A stretch of DNA of 64,000 nt from Paragordius varius. Lineage: Eukaryota; Nematomorpha. This document shows positions 49,901 through 62,401 of the stretch, piece by piece. Location: NCBI GenBank assembly GCA_964247055.1, contig OZ176050.1:4836001-4900000 (forward strand), given 5' to 3'. The number at the start of each line of letters is the position of its first letter. Position 1 is the first letter of the stretch. The notes under the pieces are model-generated. The model made no database searches. It saw only the letters and a list, made by a program, of their open reading frames with translations, and had not been told where the DNA came from. The position numbers and the translations under genes were made by a program.

Positions 49901-52900
49901 CAGATTCATCTGTATACTTTTGATTTGGAATGCTATATAATGCATTCCTTCCATTTTCCATATCATAGCTATCAGTTAATGGTATACTTTGCAAATTATC
50001 ATTTTTGGTATGTGAATGATTTTGACTTTTGGAATTTTTGACATTATTCTTAATTAATTGTTTAATGGTTTCTTTATCATTTTTGACATATTGTATCTTA
50101 ACTATTGGTGGTTTTATACCTTCATTTTCTTGATGCCTTTCGACTGTCACCTAACATAATATGTGGAATTTTTTAAATATATCAATTTTTTAAATTGGTT
50201 TATTTTTTAAGAATTATAATATAAATTATACAGGCTTCTCCAACACAATTTTTCGATGGTAATAAAACGGATTCTCTGTCACATTGTTCGTTGAACCGAC
50301 CGGGAACAGGGGAAATAGCTTTGTGTTGAAATGTTTGAATTTTTGCAAGGCTTTTACCTTGCGACAACATATGAGAGATGCCGATACCGATACTACAAGT
50401 AGAAAAGACATGATAAAGGCGACGCTTTTAAACCATTTATGCCGGCTCAGGAAGGTCGATGTCTCTAGTGTCACAAGTTCCGAAGCCTTCTGTTGGGCCT
50501 TGATAAGTAACATTTGCATTTGGGAGACGGATCCATTAACAACCGTATAATTATTGTTAGGTGGTGGAAGAGCTATAATTTATGAGTATATGTAGGCATA
50601 TGAGTTTATTAAAAATCATAAAGCAATCGCAAGACGGCTTCAAATCAAAAAATCTTACTCAATTTTCCCTTTTATTTCTAAAAAAGATTTTTAAATGACA
50701 TTTTAAAAGGAGATATCTTATAAATTTGGCCCAATATAAAATGTTTATTGAGGTATAAAGTTTTGGTTTTTACGCAAAATTATAAATTTATTTTAAATAT
50801 TATAATTTACCATCAATAACTCGTAACCATGCGGATGCTTTGGATGTTCCTATCGAGTTAGATGCACTACAATAGTATTGCCCAGCATCTTTTCTGGTTA
50901 CATTGGTTAATATTAAAGTAGTTGGATCTTCCTGGTCTTGCGACGTCTAAAATAAATTAGGACAATAGATAAAAAAATTTATAGTTTCATATTTATATTG
51001 GAATGGCATTTTAGGATCGACTGTCAAAATTTAGCACAACTTATATATGCTTTTCCTTAATAAACCGAACAGAAACATTCTTTAAATTAAATTTATAAAT
51101 GCATATTGTATTTATACTTGTATAACGTGGGCATATAAAATGCCATCGTCATTTTTGTTTGATCCATTAATGTGATAAACTTTCATCCAATGTATGGATA
51201 CTTCCATATCCACGAACAAGGGGCAATTCAAAACTGCCGTTTGGCCCAAATAAACCGTCACATTTTGCGGGTAACCAGGAATAATTAGGGGTCGATGTGG
51301 AAAAATTTCTATGCAATCATAATTATATTGTTAAATAAAACATAAGGCATTGGAATTATTTGAATTTGTTCGGTAAATAATTACGCAAAAAAAATTGGTA
51401 AAAGTAAAATAAAAAGATAATCTTTTACCAATAACATCAAGCATAAAACTAGCGTTTATGGAACCATGTTCATTTTGGACAACGCATGTGTAGTTTCCTT
51501 TATCGAACGTCATTAAATATTCCAGGATTAAAAGCCATTTTCGTTTCTAATAATCAATTATATTTGGGATATTAATTAGGATTTTGAAAACAACTACAAG
51601 TGCTCAATTATTAATACAATTAGTTAGATTTTATTTGAATCAATTTTTAATTGGTTCGGTTTCAGTTAATTTTATTCTCTATCATAGATATATAGGTTTA
51701 AGTTAATGTGACCATATATTTTGAACTTTGACGCAGTACTTTATATGTTATTAACCATCGGTGTGGTCGTATATCACACAGTTTCCACAAAAAATACCCA
51801 GATCAAATATATATATTCTGATAGGAAAATATCAGGATTTATGGTGGTCTTGGTTCTAACCTTTACGAGTTATTAAAGAAAGTTAATTACACTTTTGTGG
51901 TAAGTGCTCCGCATAAAAGTGCAAAGGGCGCAATTTTTTCAATGCTTTATTACAAAAAATATCACTAAAATATATAAACTACATTAAAAAGCAAAATAAT
52001 ATTTTTAAAAATTTTAAATTATTAGATTGGGCTCTGAAAGTCCCAAATTTTTTGGCTCTTTTAAAATGGACTGTAAAATAAACACAAAAATTCCGACATT
52101 GTGCAATAATTTATATATACTTAGTTTTGATATCAATTAAATATATAAAAAAATGTATGCTTTTAAAAATTTAATTTTTAGCAAAATTTTGTTGAAGCAT
52201 ACTCATATTATTTCAGCATGATGGAAACGATATAAACGGTTGAGATGTTATAAAACTATATATATATATATATATAATTCGATAATGCTATAATATTTTC
52301 ACTCAGAATGATTAAAATATTTGTTCGATTTGAAATTTATGTTAAATAAAATTGTAATTTTTACAAAATTCACCAAACTTTGCAAAAAACAAACCTTTGA
52401 ATTAAAATTCTTATAGAAAAAAAGTTTTATTATATCTTAAAGCGTTATACCGTTTTCATCATGATTCAAAACAGTTTGTAGTACGCTTCAACTAAACTCA
52501 AATTTGTTTGTGCAAAAAAATAAGAAAACTAATAAAAATTAAAGTTTAAAAAAAATTAAAAATAATATACCTCCCGCCTAATGAGTATAGAAAACGTAAA
52601 AAACTCTTAATTTTTTATTGCGAAAAATAATTCGAAATCATTGCCAAATATATAATAAATTCTAAATATACGGAAATAACAATTTTTACAATTGTCCGTA
52701 CAATAATTATAACAAAAAATGAACTTTCTAAACCTGTTCAAACATTTATTAAAATATCATAAATTAATTTTATTTATTTTAAATTTTGAGGCACCTCTTT
52801 TTGCGGAAGCCCTGAGTGAAAGAGCCATTAGCCTAAATCTAACGGTGTGAAGTCCGAGCTTATTGTTTCGCCACTGCGCGAAAAGCTGAAATCCCAAGTT

Positions 52901-55900
52901 TTATGTATAATAGCAGAAAATAAAATATCAACCAATTAAAAATAGTCTAATCTTAGTTTTTTACCGCAAAATAAACCTTTTTTTTTACAAATTATGGGGT
53001 TATTTTTACAGAGGGTATTATATTAAATTCTAAAATAATTTTTTTAAAAAACAAAAGGTAATTAAAATATATTTAAAAAAATTAATTTTTTTAATCTTAA
53101 AAAGCAGTACAAAAGTGGGCGCAGTACAGTCGCAGTTTTTTTCCGAAAACCCAGTACTGTACTGCGAAAAACAGCCTATCTGGTCACATTAGTTTAAGTG
53201 AATGATTACAAACAAACCTTAATTCTTTCATTATCGATGGGGAGTATATTCCCATTTTTAAACCAGGTTATGTTGGGTTTGGGATTAGCCACAGCCGGAC
53301 ACCTTATGACAGCTCTTGTTCCAGCGGCATTTACAATTTCTCGATATTTCCAGGATTCGGCTTCGATAAATTTTGGAGGACCTAACAAACAATATAGATT
53401 TTATACCTGGGGAAGTGTATGTTAAAAATTAAACTCATTATCACCCCCAATTCAAAAAAGTGCATGCATTGGTTAAAAGATATCGCCCTTAATAATGTAT
53501 TTCATGCAAGAGGGTTAGAAACACAAATTTTAAGACTGATGTATTTTAGTTTTTAGGTTTCTTCATAAATTAATTTTACTTTAATAGCAAAATTGAGGGA
53601 ATTACGCATTATATTTTATGAAATTTATTAAAAAAATTAAGCTGAAATGCGTATATTATAAAAATATGTATTTTAATTTTCGACTTTTATATTAAAGTCT
53701 TTTTTGATAAAGACTTTACTATAAAAGTCGAAAATTAAAATATATATTTTTATATATACGCATTTTTTCAGCTTAATTTAATAATTTTACTTTATTTTAT
53801 ATTAAATGTTTGCTGGCTTATTTAATTTTTATTCATATTTAATATAATTTATATTTTGCTATATTGGAGCACCTAAGTTAAATGCCTGAAATTTGCAATC
53901 GCGCAATAGCCATATATTCAATGAATTTTAGGATAAAATTTTTGGGTATTTGGAGTAACAATTGACATTCCAAATACAGTAAAGGTTTAAATTATATAGA
54001 CAAATAAAATTATAAAGACCATATATTTTAAACGCTATACTTTTTTAAACTTGATTTTTTTATATATAACTCATTGTTTTTAACTGCAAAGTATGATATA
54101 GAGATGTAAAATAGTAACACAATCACTTATATATTATTCAATTGTGATTTAATAGTTTAAACAGGAATCTTTATGTTTTGTATTTTTCTGTATAATTTCA
54201 ATTTTTATTTAATTTTTTCCAGTATTTTTGTCCTTCCAATCACATATGAAGTAATTGCATGCATTCAATCAACTGTGTTTACTGTGTTTACTGTGTTTAC
54301 CGTGTTTTAAAGCAGTCGAATTTTGTATAAAACCAACTTTGTTAGCGAAAGAATTAATTCGAATATTGTTTCAAAAGACTTTTATAATTAATTTATAACA
54401 TCATAAGAGAAGCCCTAGTTTAAGAATAGTCGCTAAAAAATTTGCTAAGATAAAATTAAGTAAATAAACAACTCATTGTCACGTAAGTTTCAATATTTGG
54501 CCTTAAAACATGCCCTATAAAAATACCTTGTCCTTAGTAATATTTTTCGCATGTCGTTTTCGTAAAAATGACCTACAAACAATAACTTTTTATATTTATC
54601 CCATCATGCAAATAATATATTGGGTGTAAACGGTTATGATCAACATATTCAAAAAACTGGTCAAAACTATTCCATTCACGCAAAAATTTAATAAAAATAT
54701 CAGGGGTTAGTCGTAGATAGATGTCAACAAAAGTAACCTAATATAAGGTTAGATTTGAAGGCTTCAGCGTTACGGGCTGATATAAATAATCCTGGGGTCG
54801 TAACAAATATCTCCTCCTCAAATTCACCTTTATTGTAAAAATTATTACATTATTGAAATAATTTGTTAACGAATCGATTTATAAAACTGCAAGTACACAA
54901 ATAGTTATAAAATTATTATTATAACTATAGTAAGAAATTTGTACTGCAGTTGGATTGGCTCAATATATAATGTATAAACTGTTCTTAAATAAAAACATCT
55001 AAAAATGATGAATTTATATTTTTAAAATTAAGTAAAAATATATTTTGTTAGTTTATTTAAGAAATAACTTTCCATTTGAATGAGTTATGATGTATATATT
55101 AATAAATATGAAAAATTGTATTGAATTTTTTTATGATTTGTAAAAAAATATTTATATAAAACATGGATAGAGAATATAGGATATATCATACTTAGGGGCA
55201 GGACATCGATTCGAAAATCGCGTTCTATCATAAACGGTTTCCAGTCAGGGTGTGTCAGTTGATAGGGGGACATTCTTTCAGGCACATCTCCTAACAAAAG
55301 TTTTACACTATTGAACTCTGGATCCTTGCTAGTATCCACGGCAACCACGAGACATTTATAGTTTCCTTCATCTCGTATTTTTATACGTCCAAACCATAGT
55401 TCATCATTTAGGGCAGATCGTGAACGGAAAAACACTCGTTTTCTCCCAATGCTTGAGGGGTTGGGTGCCGTCGAATTGGTACTATTTGAGAGCGTTATAT
55501 TTGTGTTATTCATATTGTTGGTAGTAATAGATATTGGGGCCATAGTATATGTCGGCATTTCATCACGCGGGTCATATATTTGACCATCTTTGTACCAAAT
55601 GACAAAAATCTGTATCAATTTCCGCAAATGATTCAAATCTTCGGCCGATGTCTGGGAATGGCCTGAACGCGGCACAAGCACAACATTACATCCCAACTTT
55701 ATTAACTCATCTTCCGGGATTTCGATTAAACCGCCGTTCATTTTGCTGTTACGGAATCGGACGGAAAAGAAATCTATATAATATTTGTTGGCAATTATCT
55801 AAAATATTAGATACAATTTTGCTTATCTTACAAATTTACTTTGTTGTATATACGTGGTTTGACTGAAAGCTCTATCAAATTCCAAACCCAATTCAGAGAA

Positions 55901-56305
55901 TGTTACTTATCAATAAAAATGGTAGTTTTTACTCAAAAATAAGGGTTATTATGGATTTTAGATTAAAAGCCTATTTTAAATATTGTTTTTATTCAAAAAA
56001 TCTTTTTCGCTAAATAAAAATCATTCTTGAATCACAATTTAATTATTTACATACCCCCAATTAAAGTTAAATAAGTTTCCACACAAATGGGCGATATATT
56101 TTAAAATATTTCAAAAATACTTTTATTGGCTTATTAACTTTTTAAGATAATTGTTGACAGATAAAATTCATAACAATTTATACTAAAAATAAATTATATG
56201 GAATATACCGTTATCCATTCCAGCTTGGGAATCTTGACTCCATACATAACGATGAGTTAAAAAGTAGATTGTGATAAATATAAGTTTTTTGAGGTGATAA
56301 TACAT
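46922..56305 (-). CDS. FGFR: Fibroblast growth factor receptor (receptor tyrosine kinase)
   Basis: Fourteen exons join in frame to 1200 aa: 56305-56209, 55773-55192, 53381-53218, 51546-51429, 51308-51118, 50946-50811, 50572-50232, 50150-49843, 49718-49426, 49052-48745, 48557-48364, 48116-47979, 47878-47773 and 47548-46922. Signal peptide about 1-22; three Ig domains (first at about 35-225; second with [18 protein letters not shown] and [17 protein letters not shown]; linker EIFPHRPLI as in FGFRs; third ending RKDAGQYYC); membrane helix about 480-499. The split kinase has GEGAFG at 654-659, [14 protein letters not shown] at 849-856, DFG at 869-871 and activation-loop [16 protein letters not shown]. 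The kinase insert is long and Ser/Asn-rich, and the 209-aa tail is Asn/His-rich. All catalytic residues are present. It is an FGFR rather than another RTK because of the HRP linker and activation loop. Confidence 0.95.
51776..52570. repeat. Foldback element, copy 3, in FGFR intron 4
   Basis: It begins ACAGTTTCCACAAAAAATAC, continues ATATATATTCTGATAGGAAA, GGCTCTGAAAGTCCCAAA and CATGATGGAAACGATATAAA, and then the inverted partner TTATACCGTTTTCATCATGA near 52450, so both arms are partly present. It sits in the 1671-bp intron. Confidence 0.65.
53628..53792. repeat. Long hairpin MITE in FGFR intron 3
   Basis: Arms of about 70 bp (AATTAAGCTGAAATGCGTAT at the left; ATATACGCATTTTTTCAGCT at the right) flank a 10-15-nt loop around TTTTTTGATAAA. 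Pairing continues through TTTCGACTTTTAT/ATAAAAGTCGAAA up to GACTTTA-type loop ends. There is no coding. Confidence 0.8.
54273..54308. repeat. 9-bp tandem repeat (CTGTGTTTA)x4
   Basis: Three exact CTGTGTTTA units are followed by a variant CCGTGTTTT, in FGFR intron 3. Confidence 0.9.
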
Positions 56306-59300
56306 GTTAGTTTTGTTAAGTTTTTTCCAGGCAATTCAATTGGAATTTTGATTCATCATTCGAGTCGCAATGCTAAATCTTAGATGATAAAAATGAAGCA
56401 AAATAGTTTATAAATTGGTTTAGATTTTTATAGATATTAAATATATATCTGGATGGATAAAATCGGAAATGAAAGGGAGATCATCATTTATATATTTCAT
56501 TGATTTGTAATTATTAATTACATGTGGTGTTGATTAACTTTACAGGTGAATATAACATTATTTGATATACACCAATTACTTAAATCCATATTAGTTTTTC
56601 CGGATATTCTGAGTCTATTTTTTATAATTCATGTGTTTCCAATAGCGGCTCAAAAAGATGATGTTTTATAAAAATATGATACCCTAAGAAGTTTTATTAA
56701 AAGTACTTAAAAGGTATAATACATATATAAAACATGTGTGTCATTTATATTACAATTAATTGCAATCATTTATATTTCAAGTGGATAGGAAATGAATTGT
56801 TGTAATTATTTATCTTTGTCGGTTAATATTTTTCAAAAAAATTTTAATAATCAACGAAAAAATTAGTGTTATATACAAATTTAAAGATCCGAGCACCATT
56901 CTTAAAAAAAGAATTTTTTCTAAAAATATAAAATTTTTGCAAAAAGCCGTATATGTATGTATATATGCATCTGCATATTTTTGGATAAAAAACCACATTT
57001 TATTTATCATTTTTTTGACCACACATCCCTCATGATAATAATTTTAATTTTGAAAATTTGTTATAAAATTTATCGTATTTTTATAATATACCCTTAACCA
57101 ATACTTTTTTAAGTAAAAAAATTGATTTTACAATATAGATATACAGTAATATATTGAATAGTTATTAATATAACTCAAACAAAATCTCATAAAAAATGAA
57201 ATATTTTAAAATATGAATCAAAATTTTGGGTATTTGTTTTAAGCATGACTAATAAAATATAATAAATGAATTTTTAGAAATTTATATTTTCTATATTTCA
57301 AAAAGGAAAATATGAACTTAGTAAATATATTAACCAATATATATGCCGAAATATAAAATTCGGCATTTTTAATTAAATTATATAATAAACATTACTCAAT
57401 GAATTTCCAAATTAGAAAATATTTTTCATGGTGAATTAATTAAGATAAAGAATAGTCCACAAAGGTGTCAAACATTTCAACACACACTTCACAGGGATAT
57501 GATTTGAAAGATTTCGTTAAAAAAATTGGCAATATATATGGTTTTCGTTCGGTATTATAATTTTTTTAAAGTGTTAACAAATAGTATTGTTATATATAAA
57601 ATATATAACAATAATTCGTTAAATGTTTAATTGTTATATATTATTTGATTGAGCCTTTAACGATTAAATCGATCGATGGTATATTATACTGATTGATATC
57701 TGTTGGTTCACATCATGTTAAAATTTGGATACGAAAAATAAGTAAAAAAACGTACATCAGGTAAAATAGATATTTTTTATTTCATTTCATCGTATTTAAG
57801 ATGATTTTAATGTAAATAATATATGTTGCTATTCTATCTCCCTACCTTATAGATTAGATAATGTGTTATTGAAAAAAAAAAACGTATTTCTCAAAATAAG
57901 GCGATTAATTTGTTGAAATAAAAAATGTAATAATAAAATTGAATGTTACAAAAAAGGTGTAGTAAAAACAAAATTTCATGTAAAATATCCAATTTTTGAT
58001 TTAAACACGTGGAATTTTGTGCAGGAATAAGTCAATTAATAATTTTAATATCAAAGATTCATAGGAATATCAAACATTTGCAATGCATAAATACAGGAAT
58101 ATTCTAGCCGTAAGTTTAGAAAATTAAAAGTTTTTTTAATTAATAGTTGGAAAAAATTTTCAATTTTTCCAATTAAATATTGAGAATCGCGGAACAGAAC
58201 ATCCACACGAATTCATTTTACATTATTTTAACGGTTCAAAGACAGTCTTCGGTTATGAAAGAAAGTAACTGACAAACATACAATAGCAGAATGTTTCAAT
58301 ACAAAAATATATATGAATAAATATAGATAGTATCAAATAAATTAATATACTATTATTGCTTTTTAAATTACAACAAACTTGTAGCGATTAGAAAATTCGT
58401 AAAATAAGCTCTGTAACTCAACGTATGTATGTATGTATATCTCTAAGTAAATAATAAATAGATAAATAAGTTTAAGGTGTTGTTTATTTGCGTTTTTATA
58501 GTGTGTCAATAACTATTTTTATTTTTAAACCAGGTAATATCAAGGCTCAATGTTGCAGCTACATTGCATTTCCAAAGAAATTGGCCGGATTCGTTGGTTT
58601 ATTTTTCCGCCTATTAATTTTAAAATAGAGGCTAAAATTTATTAAATGCATCAATCGGAATATTTCGTAGAAACTTAAAATATTGCGTAAAATTTTCTTA
58701 AGGGCGTACCTGAATGTTAAAAAATGGATTTTATTTGTGTTTTAATTTAAATATGGGTTATACGAAAATTTTTTCAAAAAAATATTTACTCAATGGCCTA
58801 ATATCAGATGTAATTTCGCATGTATTAAAACTATTAATCAAAAGCAGGCATACATATTATCCTAACTTTTAAATCATTAATATTATTTATTCAAACTTAA
58901 TCTCATTGCTTATTGATTATTTCATTATTTATTAATAAATGTTTAGACGTCATTGTTTCTAAAAATGAATTACTAATACTGTCTCGCTTATTACAGCATA
59001 TATTGATAATTCCTCTGATTATATTATCATGTAGCAATAAAGAAGAGAGGATTGATTTTTTTTCGTAGACAACTTTCACAAAGATGTGTTATACTTCTTT
59101 TATCTGGATATCCATATGATGTGCAATATATGACCCTATAATGTCATAAAAAAATTATAAAATATAATAATATTTTTTGAAAATAAAAAAGGTGTACCCG
59201 GATACAAAACCATTTCATTCCATAAAGTTTTTTAAGTCGGTTTGGGGTTTAAAATTTTAAATAGGAAAAAACCATATTTGGGAATTGGTTAACCAATGGT

Positions 59301-61011
59301 CTCATAAAAGTATTATTATTATCTATTTTGGAAAACTAAAAATTTATATATACCTTTTGTTTATCTTCAACTACACATCTTTACCTAATGAGTTCAACCA
59401 GATTGTTTTTGGATATTAGTTTTAAAGCTTAGCGCATCTTCAAATTCCCTAATTTTTTATTAACTTCTTAAACAATCAAAATTATCATTTTTATAAGTTT
59501 ATATAAAAAAAATTTGTTGCCAGAAACCATCTTTAAAAGCTACTTGATTCGTATAAAAAACCAACATAAGGGTAAAGAATATCATTAATTTAACACAGAA
59601 TGATAAGGAATATACCATATGCGGTAAATGCCAAATATTTTGCATACTTTCTCGCACAAATTAGTTAATAGTGTTTTATTAATGAGTTATTAGGCTTTTG
59701 GCAATTGGTCTTAATGAATAGCTGTACCCTGTCACGTTGCTGTGAAATCTAAGAAGATAAATTAAATTTGTACATTCGAGCGTTCAATTATGCTCACAGT
59801 TAAGGTATAAAATAAAATAATCTGTTTTCAATCAAATTAAAGAATATATTATTTAAAAATTAGACATGAGATTTTGTCACACCCCTATAGGAATGGTGCC
59901 ATTCGAAACAATACAAGTCCCAAATATTGTATGTTGTTTTAAACTTATTATGTATACAAGTCTCATTTTAGGATGCTCAGATTATTGTTAATTGTTTGCT
60001 CTATGGATTGTCCCACTGCCCTTAACAATGTCATTATTCGATAAATAATTATAACATTTGTGGAGTTTTCGAATATAATCATCAATAGCCTAAATATTAT
60101 AGAAACATCATGTTAGCAATATATTTGTCCATTTAAATATTTTTTGTGGAATATTTTAGGGATCGAACCATTTGCGGAAAATTCTGCTCAAAATAATTAA
60201 TTTTAGAATTAGCCCTTGTTAGCCTGTGATACAGTAAAACATGCTCTTTAATTTCTTAAAAAAAAGTAAAATTTTATTTGAACCATGCTTGATCAAAGTG
60301 CTTATTTGGTCTGACACAAACATTAAATTAAGCATTTTTACTAATCATATTATTTCTTCGGTGTAAATTGTAAACATTTTATATTTTATCTTTTAGCAAG
60401 AATTGAAAAATTAGCACACATTATGTTGAAAACATTTAGTAGTGTTAATTTATAATAATATATAATATGGATTATATTCAAAGAATGTTTGTTTTGAATT
60501 AATTTGTTTTTATCGGCACCCAGAGATCCGAGTGATTTTGTTTAAACAAAAAGGCCTATGCCAAACAGTATAACGAATCACTCTTATTAGATAAAAATTT
60601 GGAAGTATTGACAATGCCGATAAAAAGTAACAAAATAATTTAGTTAACGTAAATATAAAGAGTGTTTTATTTATTTAGCCTCTCGATCTATCCCTACTGA
60701 AAGGAGTGGATTCGGCAATATTAAAATTAACTTTAGGGATTTTATTAGAACCAAATACTATCCAAAATTAAGTTGTGATTGATAATACACATAGTAGTGG
60801 TTAAATTAGTAAAACAGATAATAGGGAAGTAAGAAATATTAAATATTTTTTAGCGCCATCTTGATTTTCAAGATATACCTGTATCTAGGCAGATTTTTTA
60901 TTGGGTAAAAACGTATATTTCTATAAGGGATCATTATTTAGCATTTTAATTATCTAGCATAATGACTGCCACCTACGAAACGACAAAGATTATTAATTTG
61001 ATTTGACACTT

Positions 61012-61045
61012 TGATTTAAATTGGGGTATCTAAATATCCCAGAAT
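61012..61045. repeat. GGGGTA hairpin motif, copy 3 of 4
   Basis: GATTTAAATTGGGGTATCTA followed by AATATCCCAG is in the same sense as the copy at 30595; one stem position is mutated. Confidence 0.6.
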
Positions 61046-61492
61046 AAATTTTAGTTAGTTTTTAGAAAACTACTGAAGGAAACGGTTCTAGTTTAAATTT
61101 ATTCTATCCTAATAAAAATTATATAAATATGCCAAAATATCTGAATAAAATTTTGTTTTGAAAAAAAAGTTCCATGTCAAACTACTTCGACGCCATTTTT
61201 ATTTTACAAAATTTTTGCAAAATATCGTCCTCATTTAATTTTAAAGGTAAATTAAAGCTAAAATTGATAGAAATAAAAAAGTGGTTTATTTTGTATTTTT
61301 TTATAATTTTACCAATGCACTCATGTCACGTTGACTAAATTTTACCTTTCGGTTTTAGATTAAAATAAGTAATAACAAGTATTTTTGAATAAAATTTTTT
61401 ATATATTTCGGTTTATTTAATGTTCTATAAGTGCAAAATTTTGCCATGGTTTTGATTCCTGCCACATCTTTTAATGAATTTAATTTTAAACA

Positions 61493-61528
61493 GGCCTGGG
61501 GTATTTAATTACCCCAATTGAAATCGAA
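61493..61528. repeat. GGGGTA hairpin motif, copy 4 of 4 (reverse sense)
   Basis: GGCCTGGGGTATTTAATTAC followed by CCCAATTGAAATCGAAGG is the reverse complement of copies 1 and 3. With copy 3 it brackets about 450 bp, suggesting the two are ends of one element. Confidence 0.65.
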
Positions 61529-62401
61529 GGAATAATTTGAATATATATACCTTCTACAATATGCTTTACAATTAATATATATAAATAATAATATTACGGG
61601 GACCTAAATTTTAAAAAACCTTTGAATTAACATAATAAGACAAACGTAAGATTTTTTTACCCAATGATTCAAATTTGTTATAAAATGTTAATACAAAATT
61701 ACATTATGAATTATAATAACTGTAATTATTTTGTAGTTTTCGTGTTTTTATATTTAGAAAAACACCATATTTTATAATTCAAAAAATAATTGGTTTTGGT
61801 CAATTTTATAAAATCGATCATCAGTAAGTCGTTATTATTAAAAGTTTAAAATAAATGATTGAAATTTGCTAAGAGGTTTCATACTAATTGATAAAAATTA
61901 TTTTATTATAAGGATAAGCCACTAGTTTTTTATGAAATTTATTATTTTTTTTAAAGATTATTTGTTAATTTAATAGCTATATGCATTTTCTCTTTATGGG
62001 AATTTAAGATATTTTAATATATTGCAACCAATTCAAAATTTAGACGTTAAATTATTACTACGAATTATCACAAACCTTAGAAACTATCATAACATTTAAT
62101 AAAATATTTTCTCCTCAATATTTTTGCATTTTGCATTTCATTTTTTATCAATTTCCACAAATATTGGGGCTAGAGAACCTAAGTAGTAATTTTAGAGTTT
62201 AAAAGCTGGTTTTGTACCTAATAATACCTCTAAAAATTATTTAAATTTAAAATTTGTCACACCATGCGTATATTATCGTAAAAATTTTACAATTCTACAT
62301 ATTTTACTTTTTATTACTACTTGCACAAAATATCGATGGATTTATTAGGTAAAACATCTGCGTAGGTAAAAATATTGTGTTGATACACTTTTATGTTCGT
62401 C

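Larger units (their letters stand above)
56306..62401. other. Six-kilobase gene-free stretch
   Basis: No exon was recognised on either strand. It contains a small inverted pair (TTTTTATCGGCA near 60507 and TGCCGATAAAAAG near 60616) and the paired GGGGTA hairpins at 61012 and 61493. Part must be the FGFR upstream region. Confidence 0.5.
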
